This document shows positions 44,927 through 53,713 of a DNA stretch of 64,000 nt, one piece after another. The notes beneath the pieces are model-generated. The model was given only the letters and a program-made list of their open reading frames with translations. It did no database searches and was not told the origin of the DNA. The stretch comes from Acaudatibacter sp963835495 (GTDB taxonomy: Bacteria; Pseudomonadota; Alphaproteobacteria; Caulobacterales; Caulobacteraceae), in assembly GCA_963835495.1 (NCBI GenBank), contig CAWIFQ010000003.1, forward strand, positions 1,736,001-1,800,000. The letters are read 5' to 3'. Numbering within the stretch: the stretch's first letter is position 1; each line of letters opens with the position of its first letter. The translations under genes and the position numbers were made by a program.

Positions 44927-45744
44927 TGGCGCGCCCCGACGACCAGCTGGACGACAACGCCCCGCCGATCGAGGTGAAGAACCTGCGGTCGGCGTTTGGC
45001 GACCACGTCATTCACGACGGGCTCAACCTCACCGTCCAGCGTGGCGATGTCGTGGGCGTGGTCGGCGGCTCCGGCGCCGGCAAGTCGGTATTGCTCAACA
45101 CCATCATCGGCCTGAAGCGCCCCGAAGCGGGGACGGTGCGCATCTTCGGCGCCGATATCCAGCATGCGCGGCGCCGGCAATGGACCCAGATCGAGCGCCG
45201 CTGGGGCGTGCTGTTCCAGCAGGGCGCGCTCTGGTCGAACCTCACCGTCCGCGACAACGTCGCCGCTCCGCTGTTCGAGCACACCGACATGAAGGCTAAG
45301 GAAATCAACGAGCTGGCGGACCTCAAGATCGCACTGACCGGCCTGCCGGCACAGGCAGGCGCGCTGAAGCCCTCGGAGCTTTCCGGCGGGATGATCAAGC
45401 GCGCCAGCCTGGCCCGGGCCTTGGCGCTCGATGCCGAGCTGCTGTTCCTTGACGAGCCCACCGCGGGCCTCGACCCGATCAGCGCCGCCGCCTTCGACGA
45501 ACTGATCCGCGACCTCGCGGACAGCCTGGACCTCACCGTGTTCATGATCACCCACGATCTCGACAGCCTCTACGCCATCACCGACCAGGTGGCGGTGATC
45601 GCCGACAAGAAGGTGGTGGCCATGGCCCCGGTGCGTGAGCTGGAACATTTCGATCACCCGTGGATCCGCGAATACTTCCTCGGACCGCGCGGCCGCGCTT
45701 CTGCGTCGTCGCGCGAATCGATCGCGCGGGAAGGAGCCCACTAG
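44926..45744 (+). CDS. MlaF-like ABC transporter ATP-binding protein
   Basis: A 272-residue ATPase. Walker A is GGSGAGKSV. It has LFQQGALWSNLTVRDNV, the Mla-type signature LSGGMIKRASLARALAL, Walker B LLFLDEPTAGLDPIS and the H-loop MITHDLDSL. The signature LSGGMxKR and LFQxGALF-like Q-loop region are typical of MlaF/TTG2. It powers the MlaE permease. Its ATG shares one base with the mlaE stop, and mlaD begins directly after its stop codon. Confidence 0.9.
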   Translation: MARPDDQLDDNAPPIEVKNLRSAFGDHVIHDGLNLTVQRGDVVGVVGGSGAGKSVLLNTIIGLKRPEAGTVRIFGADIQHARRRQWTQIERRWGVLFQQGALWSNLTVRDNVAAPLFEHTDMKAKEINELADLKIALTGLPAQAGALKPSELSGGMIKRASLARALALDAELLFLDEPTAGLDPISAAAFDELIRDLADSLDLTVFMITHDLDSLYAITDQVAVIADKKVVAMAPVRELEHFDHPWIREYFLGPRGRASASSRESIAREGAH

Positions 45745-46683
45745 ATGGAGCGCAACGCCAACTACGCCCTGGTGGGGCTGATCTCGACGATCCTGATGAT
45801 CGCGATGATCGTCTTCCTGTTCTGGCTGGCCAACTTCGCCTTCAGCCAGCGCTACGACACCTACGACGTGGTGTTCCACGGCGCGGTCACCGGCCTCTCG
45901 CGCGGCGGCGACGTACAGTTCAACGGCATCAAGGTCGGCGAGGTCTCCGACATCAAGCTCGACGCCAGCGACCCCAACATCGTCCACGCCTCCGCCAAGG
46001 TGCGGTCTGACACGCCGGTGCGGGTGGATTCGCAGGCTTCGCTCGAGCCGCAGGGGATCACCGGCGTCAACTACATCCAGATCACCGCCGGCACGACCGC
46101 CAAGCCGCTGCTGAAGGACGCGACGCCGCCCGGCAAGCCGCTGGTGATCGAGGCCGCGCCTGGCGCCATCTCGTCGCTGCTCACCGGGGGCGGCACGATG
46201 GTCCAGAAGGCCCTGGAGACGCTCAATCGCATCAACCAGGTGCTCTCGAACCAGAACATCCAGAAGTTCACCGCCATCATGAGCGACGTTCAGGCGGTGA
46301 CGGCCGAGCTGCGCGAGCGCAAGGCAATCATCGCCGACGCCCAGAAAGCGCTGCAGGACGCCGACCAGGCCGCCATCCAGATCAAGGAGCTCGCATCGTC
46401 GAGCAAGGGTCTGGTCGACAGCGACGGCAAGCGCGCCATCGTCAAGGTCGGCGACGCCGCGAACGAGATCCAGGGGGCCGCGGCCGACGTGCGCACCATG
46501 ATCAACAAGCTGCAGGGCCCGACCTCCGACTTCGCCACCAACGGCCTGCCGCAGCTGACCAGCGCCATCGCCAGCCTGGAGACCGCCACCAAGCACCTGG
46601 ACGCGCTGATCACCGAGATTCAGCGCGATCCGCGCGCCTTCATCAACAAGCCGACCGCCAAGACAGTCGAGGTGAAACCATGA
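45745..46683 (+). CDS. MlaD-family (MCE domain) lipid-transport protein
   Basis: A 312-residue MCE protein. One N-terminal membrane helix (about residues 9-34) is followed by the MCE domain (YDVVFHGAVTGLSRGGDVQFNGIKVGEVSDIKL through LEPQGITGVNYIQITAG) and a long C-terminal region of predicted coiled coil (about 150-300). It is anchored in the inner membrane and forms the periplasmic lipid tunnel of the Mla transporter. It overlaps the next lipoprotein gene (ATGA). Confidence 0.9.
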   Translation: MERNANYALVGLISTILMIAMIVFLFWLANFAFSQRYDTYDVVFHGAVTGLSRGGDVQFNGIKVGEVSDIKLDASDPNIVHASAKVRSDTPVRVDSQASLEPQGITGVNYIQITAGTTAKPLLKDATPPGKPLVIEAAPGAISSLLTGGGTMVQKALETLNRINQVLSNQNIQKFTAIMSDVQAVTAELRERKAIIADAQKALQDADQAAIQIKELASSSKGLVDSDGKRAIVKVGDAANEIQGAAADVRTMINKLQGPTSDFATNGLPQLTSAIASLETATKHLDALITEIQRDPRAFINKPTAKTVEVKP

Positions 46684-47300
46684 TCCATCCCGGCGCCGCG
46701 CGGCTCGCCGCCGCGGGACTCGTCCTGGGCCTCTCCGCCAGCCTGGCCGGCTGCATCACGCTGTTCCCAAAGGAAAAGCCGGTGCAGCTCTACCGCTTCG
46801 ACGCGGCCGTGCAGCCGGTGCAAAGCGCGGCGCGCCCGTTTGCCGTGCGCACCGGGATGTCCGAGTTCGATCCGGCGGCGGCAGGCGACCGGATCATGAC
46901 CGTCGACGGCGACCAGGTCGCCTACGTCTCGGAGGGCCGCTGGTCGAGCCCCGCCAATCAGCTGTTCGACCAAGCAGTCGCGCGTGGCTTCGCCGCCCCC
47001 GGCGACCCCGCCCGGCTCGCGGGGTCCGTCGGCAAGGCCGACTACCGTCTGCGCGTCGTGGTCAGCCGGTTCGAGGCTCGCTACCCCTCCGGTCCGACGT
47101 CGGTCCCAACCGTCGTCGTGCTGGTGCGCGCCACGCTCGACCGGCAGTCCGACTACAGCCACGTCGGCGCCAAGGAGTTCGAAGCCGAGGTGCCCGCCGC
47201 CGACAACCGCGTCGGCGCCATCGTCCAGGCGTTCGATCAGGCCACGACCAAGGTGGTGGGCGATATGGTGGCCTGGGTGGACCAGGAAGGCGGAAGCTAG
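46680..47300 (+). CDS. ABC-type transport auxiliary lipoprotein (PqiC-like)
   Basis: A 206-residue lipoprotein: signal ending LSASLAGC with the lipobox Cys near residue 24, then LYRFDAAV and RIMTVDGDQVAYVSEGRWSSPANQLFDQAV, typical of the auxiliary lipoproteins encoded with MCE transporters. It may connect the MCE protein to the outer membrane. Its start overlaps the mlaD stop as ATGA, making the fourth gene of the operon. No MlaA or MlaC gene is present nearby. Confidence 0.85.
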   Translation: MIHPGAARLAAAGLVLGLSASLAGCITLFPKEKPVQLYRFDAAVQPVQSAARPFAVRTGMSEFDPAAAGDRIMTVDGDQVAYVSEGRWSSPANQLFDQAVARGFAAPGDPARLAGSVGKADYRLRVVVSRFEARYPSGPTSVPTVVVLVRATLDRQSDYSHVGAKEFEAEVPAADNRVGAIVQAFDQATTKVVGDMVAWVDQEGGS

Positions 47301-47341
47301 GGCGGCGGCGACGGCGCTGCGTCACCCCACGCGCGGCGGGT

Positions 47342-48196
47342 CTAGTCGAAGAAAGCGATCGTCCTGAACTCGATGCTTTCCCGGGGCGGCGTGCCTTCCG
47401 GCGTCGTCGGGTCGGCAAAGGCGGTGTGTGGGGTGAACTGGGCGACCGAGGTGTCGCTGTCCCAGCACTTGATCAGGATCGCCTCGTCGACCTGCAGGTC
47501 AGGCACGAAGCGCCATTGCTGGGCGGGGTTGTAGGCGACGCCGTAGATCTCGCCCTTGCGGTGCGGGAAGATCAGGTCGGAAGGGATCAGGTCGTCCTTG
47601 GCCACCGAGCGTGCGTCGGCGAAGGCCAGCGGCCAGTCGCGCGCCTCGTGATGGATCGGCCGCCAGACGTTGATGATCGCCGCGCGCCGCGTCAGCAGGT
47701 CTTCGGCCTGCTCGCCCATCAGGTCGCGCACCCGCTGCGGACCGGAAGCCACGGTCTGATCGACGTGCACGCGGCCGGCCGGCTGACGCGCCTGGCCCGG
47801 GGTGCGATCGGCGACGCCCGTGTCGCGCCGGCGCAGGGTGTGGTCGAATACGACGACCCGCGACGCGCCGGTGACCGCCTTGACCAGTTCCGCGACCTCC
47901 GGGTGGCCGAGCGCCAGGGTCTGGGCCTCGTCCCAAAAATCTCGCACCGCGGTGTGGTGGCTGACGATCTGGAAGCCCTGCACGTCCACGTCGAGACCGC
48001 CCTCGATGTCGCGCGCATTCTTCAGCGTCACCGTCTCGCTGCGGACAACGATGTTGCTGCCCTTCACGCCTTCCGGCGGCTTGTAAGTGTAGGTGTAGGC
48101 CGTTTCGGCGCTCGGCTCGGCGAAGTTCAGCACCCCTTCGACGGTGGCGGGGGTTGCGGCGGCGGTTTGCGGCCGTTCGGCGATCTTGGTGGACAT
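47342..48196 (-). CDS. CmcJ/NvfI-like oxidoreductase (hydroxylase/methyltransferase family)
   Basis: A 284-residue protein resembling the CmcJ/NvfI family, which includes fungal and bacterial non-haem iron oxygenase-like enzymes. Typical segments are VEGVLNFAEPSAETAYTY, FWDEAQTLALGHPEVAELVKAVTGASRVVVFDHTLRRRD, AGRVHVDQTVASGPQRV, NVWRPIHHEARDWPLAFADARSVA and PDLQVDEAILIKCWDSD. HVDQ and the HH pair could hold metal. I chose ATG 48196 (MSTKIAERP). The substrate is unknown. It is divergent from an SDR gene. Confidence 0.75.
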   Translation of the reverse strand: MSTKIAERPQTAAATPATVEGVLNFAEPSAETAYTYTYKPPEGVKGSNIVVRSETVTLKNARDIEGGLDVDVQGFQIVSHHTAVRDFWDEAQTLALGHPEVAELVKAVTGASRVVVFDHTLRRRDTGVADRTPGQARQPAGRVHVDQTVASGPQRVRDLMGEQAEDLLTRRAAIINVWRPIHHEARDWPLAFADARSVAKDDLIPSDLIFPHRKGEIYGVAYNPAQQWRFVPDLQVDEAILIKCWDSDTSVAQFTPHTAFADPTTPEGTPPRESIEFRTIAFFD

Positions 48197-48419
48197 CTCT
48201 GACCTATGGACTGGCGGCGATACGCTAGACTGGATGTAGGTCGGCGGCCACCGCGCCACATCCCGGCGCCCCTTCAATTTATCCTATCGATCCTGTCAGG
48301 ATTACTTGCCGGTTTGGCGACCTTACAAGGCTCTGTTTTGCTGGGGATTTTGCTGCCACTGCTTGGTCCGTTCCCAAACGCCACTAAGTGACACCGCAAC
48401 CGACCTGGAGCGCGCCGAC

Positions 48420-49121
48420 ATGGCCGATATCCCCTATTCCACCGCCCTAATCGTCGGGGCGGGACCCGGCATCAGCGCATCGCTGGCCAGGGCGCTCAAG
48501 TCGGCCGGCCTCGAGGTGGCTCTGGCCGCGCGCAACGTGGACAAGCTGGCGCCCCTGGCGGCCGAGATCGGTGCGGCGACCTTCGCCGCCGACGCAGCCG
48601 ACCCGGACGCCGTCGCGCGGCTGTTCGAAGACGCCGAGGCGAAGATCGGGACGCCTGATCTTGTGGTCTACAATCCCAGCGCCCGGGTGCGCGGCCGCAT
48701 CGTCGACATCGACGCGCTCGAGGTGCGTCGCGCGATGGAGATCTCGGCCTTCGGCGGCTTCCTGGTGGTGCAGCAGGCGGCCAGGCGCATGGTCCCCAAA
48801 CAGCACGGCGCGATCCTGCTGACCGGCGCAACGGCCAGCGTGAAGGGCTTCGCCCTCTCTTCCGCCTTCGCCATGGGTAAGTTCGCGTTGCGGGGCCTGG
48901 CCCAAAGCGCGGCCCGCGAGCTTGGCCCGCAAGGCGTCCACGTGGTCCACTTCGTCATCGACGGCGGCGTGCGCAGCGCGATCCGGCCCGACCCCGCCGA
49001 CAGTCCCGACAGCACGCTCGATCCCGACGGCGTCGCGCAGAGCTACCTTGCCGCCCTGCGCCAGCCGCGCAACGCCTGGAGCTGGGAGATCGAGCTACGG
49101 CCATGGGTGGAACGGTTCTAA
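48420..49121 (+). CDS. SDR-family protein lacking the catalytic tyrosine
   Basis: A 233-residue short-chain dehydrogenase-fold protein. The Rossmann motif GAGPGISASLARAL and the LLTGATASVKGF region are present. In the place of the YxxxK catalytic motif the sequence reads FAMGK, so tyrosine is replaced by phenylalanine while lysine is kept. This substitution occurs in a known SDR subgroup (SAFAxxKFALRGLAQSxARELGP), so the family is real but the chemistry is uncertain. I chose ATG 48420 because family similarity begins there. The gap to the divergent CmcJ-like gene is 223 bases. Confidence 0.8.
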   Translation: MADIPYSTALIVGAGPGISASLARALKSAGLEVALAARNVDKLAPLAAEIGAATFAADAADPDAVARLFEDAEAKIGTPDLVVYNPSARVRGRIVDIDALEVRRAMEISAFGGFLVVQQAARRMVPKQHGAILLTGATASVKGFALSSAFAMGKFALRGLAQSAARELGPQGVHVVHFVIDGGVRSAIRPDPADSPDSTLDPDGVAQSYLAALRQPRNAWSWEIELRPWVERF

Positions 49122-49137
49122 GCCGCGGCGCCACAGA

Positions 49138-49479
49138 CTAACCCGAGGCGCCGTCAAAGTGCGCGACGGGAACGGGCGCGAGCACCTCAGGCGGCATCAG
49201 GCGGGCGTTGACCCCCATCCGCGTGTATCGACGATCCACCGCCGCCCAGTGGGTGATGCAGCCGCAGGCGCGGCAGCGGTGGAACTCAAGCTGCCGACGT
49301 CCCCACAGGTAGGCGTCGGTCGCCCCGTTCGCCGTATCGAAGCGGACCTGCGGCGCCTGGTAGTAGGCCCAGAGCGTCCCGTAGCGCCGACAGACCGAGC
49401 AGTTGCAGTCGGTCACCTCGTCCGGCGCCGTCTCGACCACGAACCGCACGGCGCCGCAGTGGCAGGACAGCTCGATCAC
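49138..49479 (-). CDS. GFA-family zinc protein (glutathione-dependent formaldehyde-activating-like)
   Basis: A 113-residue GFA/CENP-V-fold protein. Zinc ligands are seen in CHCGAVRF, CNCSVCRRYG and CRACGCITHW. The GTG start at 49477-49479 overlaps the stop of the upstream kinase gene as GTGA, so the two are coupled. Members may carry S-hydroxymethyl-glutathione or other thiol adducts, but most are uncharacterised. Confidence 0.85.
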   Translation of the reverse strand: MIELSCHCGAVRFVVETAPDEVTDCNCSVCRRYGTLWAYYQAPQVRFDTANGATDAYLWGRRQLEFHRCRACGCITHWAAVDRRYTRMGVNARLMPPEVLAPVPVAHFDGASG

Positions 49480-49988
49480 AACAGTCTCCTCAAAGCCGCC
49501 AGGATCGGTTCGAGCAACTCATCGACGTCGCGGCCAGCTGTGTCGACCGTCAGGCGCTCGCGATCCCAGTCATGGTAGTCCCGATCGACCACCGCCTGCC
49601 AGTCCGGGAGATCCAGGCCCGCGACGTCGACGGTCCGGCTTTCGATCCGGCGGCGGTGCTCGACCGGGTCGCTGCAGACGATTTCCACCCACATCACCGT
49701 CACGCCGGCGCGCAGGCCGACCGCCTGCCAGCCGTCGCGGGCGATCTTCCAGTCATTGACGCAGTCGGCGACGACATCCCGACCAAGGCGAAGGTTGTCG
49801 GCCGCGACGGCCTGGGCGGCGCGATAGCCTGCGTCGCGCATGTCCCCGGGCACGGCCCCGGACTCCTTGATCGCCTGCTCGATCGAATCGGCGCGCAGCC
49901 AGACCGCGCCGGTGCGCAGCGCCAGCTCCCGGGCAATGGTGGACTTGCCGCTGCCCGGCAAACCGGCGAAGGCGATCAGAAGGGCCAT
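49476..49988 (-). CDS. P-loop nucleotide kinase/AAA-family ATPase
   Basis: A 170-residue protein. The P-loop is AFAGLPGSGKSTIARELA at the start, followed by WLRADSIEQAIKESG and a C-terminal region with a lid-like arginine segment (DPVEHRRRIESRTVD). The fold resembles small kinases such as gluconate/chloramphenicol kinase or zeta-toxin-like ATPases. Neither substrate nor toxin role can be assigned. It is coupled to the GFA gene and follows folD by nine bases. Confidence 0.75.
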   Translation of the reverse strand: MALLIAFAGLPGSGKSTIARELALRTGAVWLRADSIEQAIKESGAVPGDMRDAGYRAAQAVAADNLRLGRDVVADCVNDWKIARDGWQAVGLRAGVTVMWVEIVCSDPVEHRRRIESRTVDVAGLDLPDWQAVVDRDYHDWDRERLTVDTAGRDVDELLEPILAALRRLL

Positions 49989-49997
49989 CGCGCCGTC

Positions 49998-50888
49998 CTA
50001 TTCCAGCCCGGCGATCCTTTTCGCCGCGGTCACCGTATTCTGCAGCAGGCAAGCGACCGTCATCAGCCCAACGCCGCCCGGCACCGGTGTGATCCAGCCG
50101 GCGACCTTGCTGGCCGATTTGAAGTCGACGTCCCCGACCACCTTGGTCTTGCCCGCCGCCGCGGCCACCGGATCGCGGAACGGCACGCGGTTGACCCCAA
50201 CGTCGATCACGGTCGCGCCGGGCAGGACCCAGTCGCCCTTGATCATCTGCGGGCGTCCGATCGCGGCGCAGAGGATCTCGGCCTCGCGGCAGCGCTCCGG
50301 CAGGTCGACGGTCTTGGAGTGGGCGATGGTCACGGTGCAATCGGCGGCCAGCAGCAGCTGCGCCAGCGGCTTGCCGACCAGGATCGAGCGGCCGACCACC
50401 AGCGCCCGCTTGCCGGCGAGATTGCCCAGCGTCTCGCGCAGCATGATCAGGCATCCGGTCGGCGTGCAGGGCACCAGCGCCGGCAGGCCGCTGGCGAGGC
50501 GCCCGGCGCTGCTCACCGTCAGGCCGTCGACATCCTTGTCCGGGTCCAGCACGGCCAGCACGCTGGCTTCGCTGATGTGCTTGGGCAGCGGCAGCTGGAC
50601 CAGAATGCCGTGGATCGCGCGGTCGGCGTTGAGCTCGCGCACCAGCCCGATCAGGGCGTCTTCGGTCGTCTCGGCCGGCAGCCGGTGGGTGACCGAGTGC
50701 ATGCCCGCCGCCTGGCTCTGCTCGCCCTTGGAGCGCACGTAGATCTGACTGGCCGGATCGTCCCCCACCAGCACCACGGCAAGGCCGGGCTTCAGCCCAT
50801 GGTCGCGCATCAGCGCCGCCACCTCGGCCGTCACCTTCGCCCTCAGACCCTCCGCGAGCACCTTGCCGTCGATGATCTCAGCCGCCAT
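49998..50888 (-). CDS. folD: Bifunctional methylenetetrahydrofolate dehydrogenase/cyclohydrolase
   Basis: A 296-residue FolD. It catalyses both oxidation of 5,10-methylene-THF and hydrolysis of the methenyl form. PGLAVVLVGDDPASQIYVRSKGE carries the catalytic YVxxK lysine. GILVQLPLPKHI, PCTPTGCLIML, VVGRSILVGKPLAQLLL and the C-terminal PVPGGVGLMTVACLL complete the signature. It leads an apparent operon with the kinase and GFA genes and is divergent from crtY. Confidence 0.95.
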   Translation of the reverse strand: MAAEIIDGKVLAEGLRAKVTAEVAALMRDHGLKPGLAVVLVGDDPASQIYVRSKGEQSQAAGMHSVTHRLPAETTEDALIGLVRELNADRAIHGILVQLPLPKHISEASVLAVLDPDKDVDGLTVSSAGRLASGLPALVPCTPTGCLIMLRETLGNLAGKRALVVGRSILVGKPLAQLLLAADCTVTIAHSKTVDLPERCREAEILCAAIGRPQMIKGDWVLPGATVIDVGVNRVPFRDPVAAAAGKTKVVGDVDFKSASKVAGWITPVPGGVGLMTVACLLQNTVTAAKRIAGLE

Positions 50889-50980
50889 CCGAATCCCTGT
50901 GTGCCTGGCGCGCTTCGCCTACGCCCGCCGCCCGCCCGAGGCAATCGCGCCGCATCGCCGCCCCTGGGCTCGCCCGCCGA

Positions 50981-50999
50981 AACGCGTTAGAGGCGCCTC
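50981..50999. promoter_or_regulatory. Two adjacent palindromes before crtY
   Basis: AACGCGTT (50981-50988) and GAGGCGCCTC (50990-50999) are perfect palindromes next to one another in the 111-base gap between folD and crtY. The second ends at the base before the crtY ATG and includes its GAGG ribosome site. It may be an operator or an RNA hairpin at the start of the carotenoid operon. Confidence 0.35.
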
Positions 51000-52211
51000 A
51001 TGCCGCCGCCCGAAACCAACCCGACAGCCAGCGATGTGGTGCTCGCCGACGTCCTGCTGGTGGGCGGCGGGCTGGCGTCGAGCCTGATCGCCCTGCGCCT
51101 CAAGCGCTCGCGGCCGGGTCTGCGCATCATCATGCTGGAGCGAGAAGCGCACATCGGCGGCGAACACACCTGGAGCCACTTCGCCACGGACGTGTCGCCG
51201 GCGATCTCGGAGTGGCTTGGCCCGCTGATCGTGCACGACTGGGCGGGCTACGACGTGCGCTTCCCGACCCACCGTCGTACGTTGCCGACCCACTACCGCG
51301 CCATCACCTCCGGCCGGCTGCACACGGTCTTGAGCGAACTGCTCGGACCGGACGCCTGGCTCGGCGTGGACGCCAAGGAGGTCAAGGCCGACAGCGTGCG
51401 GCTAGTCGACGGTCGGCAGTTGGCCGCGCCTCTGGTGATCGACGCACGTGGAGCGCGCCGTTCGAACCACCTGGCGCTGGGCTGGCAGAAGTTCCTCGGC
51501 CAGGAAGTGCGCCTGGCCGCGCCGCATGGCCTGACCCGCCCGATCGTGATGGACGCCACGGTGGCCCAGCTCGACGGCTATCGCTTCCTCTACACGCTGC
51601 CGACCAGCGCCGACACGATGCTGATCGAGGACACCCGCTACAGCGACGGTCCGGCGCTCGACCGCGCGGCGCTGGAGGCCGACATCGCCGCCTATGCGCT
51701 GGCCCAGGGCTGGCAGGTGGTCGAGACCAAGCGCGAGGAGGTCGGCGTACTGCCGATCGCGCTGGCCGGAGACATCGAAGCCTATTGGGCCGACGAAAAG
51801 CCGGGGGCGGCCGACGCCGGCATGCGCGCCGCGCTGTTCCACCCGACCACCGGCTACTCGTCGCCCGACGCCGCCCGCACCGCGGAGCTGATCGCGAGCC
51901 TGCCGCGGCTCACCACCACCGTGGTTCGCGAGGCGATCATGGGCATGTCCAAGACCGTCTGGCGGGAGCGCAGCTTCTATCGCCTATTGAACCGCATGCT
52001 GTTCCGCGCCGCCGAGCCGGCCCAGCGCTACAAGGTGCTCGAGCGTTTTTATCGGCTGCCGACGCCGCTGATCGAACGGTTCTACGCCGGCGAGGCGACG
52101 CTGGGCGACAAGCTGCGCATCCTCTCCGGCAAGCCGCCGGTGCCGATTGGGCGGGCGCTCTCGTGCCTGTCCGAAGCCCCGCTTCTGGCCGAAAGGGCCG
52201 CCAGCGTATGA
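51000..52211 (+). CDS. crtY: Lycopene beta-cyclase
   Basis: A 403-residue bacterial CrtY-type cyclase. VLLVGGGLASSLIALRLK is the dinucleotide motif. EREAHIGGEHTWSHF, VIDARGAR, FLYTLPTSADTMLIEDTRYSD and VGVLPIALAGDIEAYW are family segments, and RLPTPLIERFYAGE is near the end. It forms the beta rings that turn lycopene into beta-carotene. The stop overlaps the crtI ATG (ATGA), so crtY-crtI-crtB are one coupled operon. Confidence 0.9.
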   Translation: MPPPETNPTASDVVLADVLLVGGGLASSLIALRLKRSRPGLRIIMLEREAHIGGEHTWSHFATDVSPAISEWLGPLIVHDWAGYDVRFPTHRRTLPTHYRAITSGRLHTVLSELLGPDAWLGVDAKEVKADSVRLVDGRQLAAPLVIDARGARRSNHLALGWQKFLGQEVRLAAPHGLTRPIVMDATVAQLDGYRFLYTLPTSADTMLIEDTRYSDGPALDRAALEADIAAYALAQGWQVVETKREEVGVLPIALAGDIEAYWADEKPGAADAGMRAALFHPTTGYSSPDAARTAELIASLPRLTTTVVREAIMGMSKTVWRERSFYRLLNRMLFRAAEPAQRYKVLERFYRLPTPLIERFYAGEATLGDKLRILSGKPPVPIGRALSCLSEAPLLAERAASV

Positions 52212-53713
52212 CAAGACGTGTAGCCGTGGTCGGCGCCGGTTTCGGCGGGCTGGCGCTCGCCATCCGGCTGCAGAGCGCCGGGATCGACACCACCCTGATC
52301 GAGGGCCGCGACAAGCCAGGGGGCCGCGCTTACGTCTGGCGCGACCAGGGCTTCACCTTCGATGCCGGGCCGACCGTCATCACCGATCCGGCCTGCGTCG
52401 ACGAGCTGTTCGCTCTCTCTGGCCGCAAGCGCGCCGACTATGTCGAGCTGCTGCCCGTCAGTCCGTTCTACCGATTGCTGTGGCCGGACGGATCGCGGTT
52501 CGACTACGTCAACGACCAGGCCGAGCTCGACCGTCAGATCGCGGCGAGAAATCCTGACGATGTCGATGGTTATCGCCGGTTCTTGAAGTTCTCGGAGGCG
52601 GTCTACGACGAGGGCTACAAGCGCCTCGGCGGCGTGCCGTTCCTGAAGATCACCGACATGCTGGCCGCCGCGCCGCAGCTGATAGGGCTCGAGGCTTGGC
52701 GCAGCGTCTACGCCAAGGTCTCGAGCTTCGTGAAGGACGACCACCTGCGCCAGGCGCTGTCGTTCCACACCCTGCTGGTCGGCGGCAGCCCGTTTGCGGC
52801 GTCCTCGATCTACGCCCTGATCCACGCCCTCGAGCGCGACGGCGGGGTCTGGTTCGCCAAGGGCGGCACGAACGCACTGGTCGCCGCCATGGCCAAGCTG
52901 CTGCAGGACCTGGGCGGGCGGATGATCGTCTCCGACGCGGTGCAGCGCATCGTCACCGAGAACGGCAAGGTCACCGGGATCGTGCACAAGGACGGTGCGT
53001 TCGAGGCCTTCGACGCGGTCGCCTCGAACGCCGACATCGTCCACACCTACGACCGGCTGCTGGCCGACGACGCACGCGGCCGGGCCGTGGCCAAGAGCCT
53101 AAAGCGGCGACGATTCAGCCCGTCGCTGTTCGTGCTGCACTTCGGCCTGAAACGCACCCACCCGGATCTCGCCCACCACACCATCCTGTTCGGGCCGCGC
53201 TACAAGGGCCTGATCGACGAGATCTACGGCAAGGACGCACTCGCCGACGACTTCTCGATCTACCTGCACGCCCCCTGCGTCACCGACCCGAGCCTCGCGC
53301 CGGAGGGCTGCTCGACCTACTACGCGCTGTCGCCGGTGCCGCACCTGGGCACCGCCGCGATTGATTGGGATGTCGAGGGGCCGCGCTACGCCGAGCGGAT
53401 TCTCGACGCGATCGAGGCGCGCTATATTCCGGGCCTGAAAGCCGATCTGGTGACCCAGCGCATCTTCACTCCGAAAGATTTCGAGCGCGAGCTGAACGCC
53501 TGGCAGGGCTCGGCCTTCTCGCTGGAGCCGGTCTTGACCCAGAGCGCCTGGTTCCGCACTCACAACCGCGACGACGTGATCGGCAACCTCTACTTCGTCG
53601 GCGCCGGCACCCACCCCGGCGCCGGCGTGCCGGGCGTGATCGGCTCGGCCAAGGCGACCGCCGGGCTGATGATCGCCGACGCGGAAAGCAAGGTGTGGGG
53701 AGGCCAGGCTTGA
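52208..53713 (+). CDS. crtI: Phytoene desaturase
   Basis: A 501-residue CrtI-type desaturase. It has the FAD-binding VAVVGAGFGGLALAIRLQ, DKPGGRAYVWRDQGFTFDAGPTVITDP, FVKDDHLRQALSFHTLLVGGSPF and the C-terminal YFVGAGTHPGAGVPGVIGSAKATAGLM. It converts phytoene to lycopene. The ATG at 52208 overlaps the crtY TGA; a longer frame upstream is out of family. Its own TGA overlaps the TTG start of crtB. Confidence 0.95.
   Translation: MTRRVAVVGAGFGGLALAIRLQSAGIDTTLIEGRDKPGGRAYVWRDQGFTFDAGPTVITDPACVDELFALSGRKRADYVELLPVSPFYRLLWPDGSRFDYVNDQAELDRQIAARNPDDVDGYRRFLKFSEAVYDEGYKRLGGVPFLKITDMLAAAPQLIGLEAWRSVYAKVSSFVKDDHLRQALSFHTLLVGGSPFAASSIYALIHALERDGGVWFAKGGTNALVAAMAKLLQDLGGRMIVSDAVQRIVTENGKVTGIVHKDGAFEAFDAVASNADIVHTYDRLLADDARGRAVAKSLKRRRFSPSLFVLHFGLKRTHPDLAHHTILFGPRYKGLIDEIYGKDALADDFSIYLHAPCVTDPSLAPEGCSTYYALSPVPHLGTAAIDWDVEGPRYAERILDAIEARYIPGLKADLVTQRIFTPKDFERELNAWQGSAFSLEPVLTQSAWFRTHNRDDVIGNLYFVGAGTHPGAGVPGVIGSAKATAGLMIADAESKVWGGQA

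Noticed and set aside
49476..49988. Zeta-toxin assignment for the small P-loop kinase
   Set aside because: The P-loop fits many small kinases, no antitoxin gene is adjacent, and it is embedded in a folD operon.
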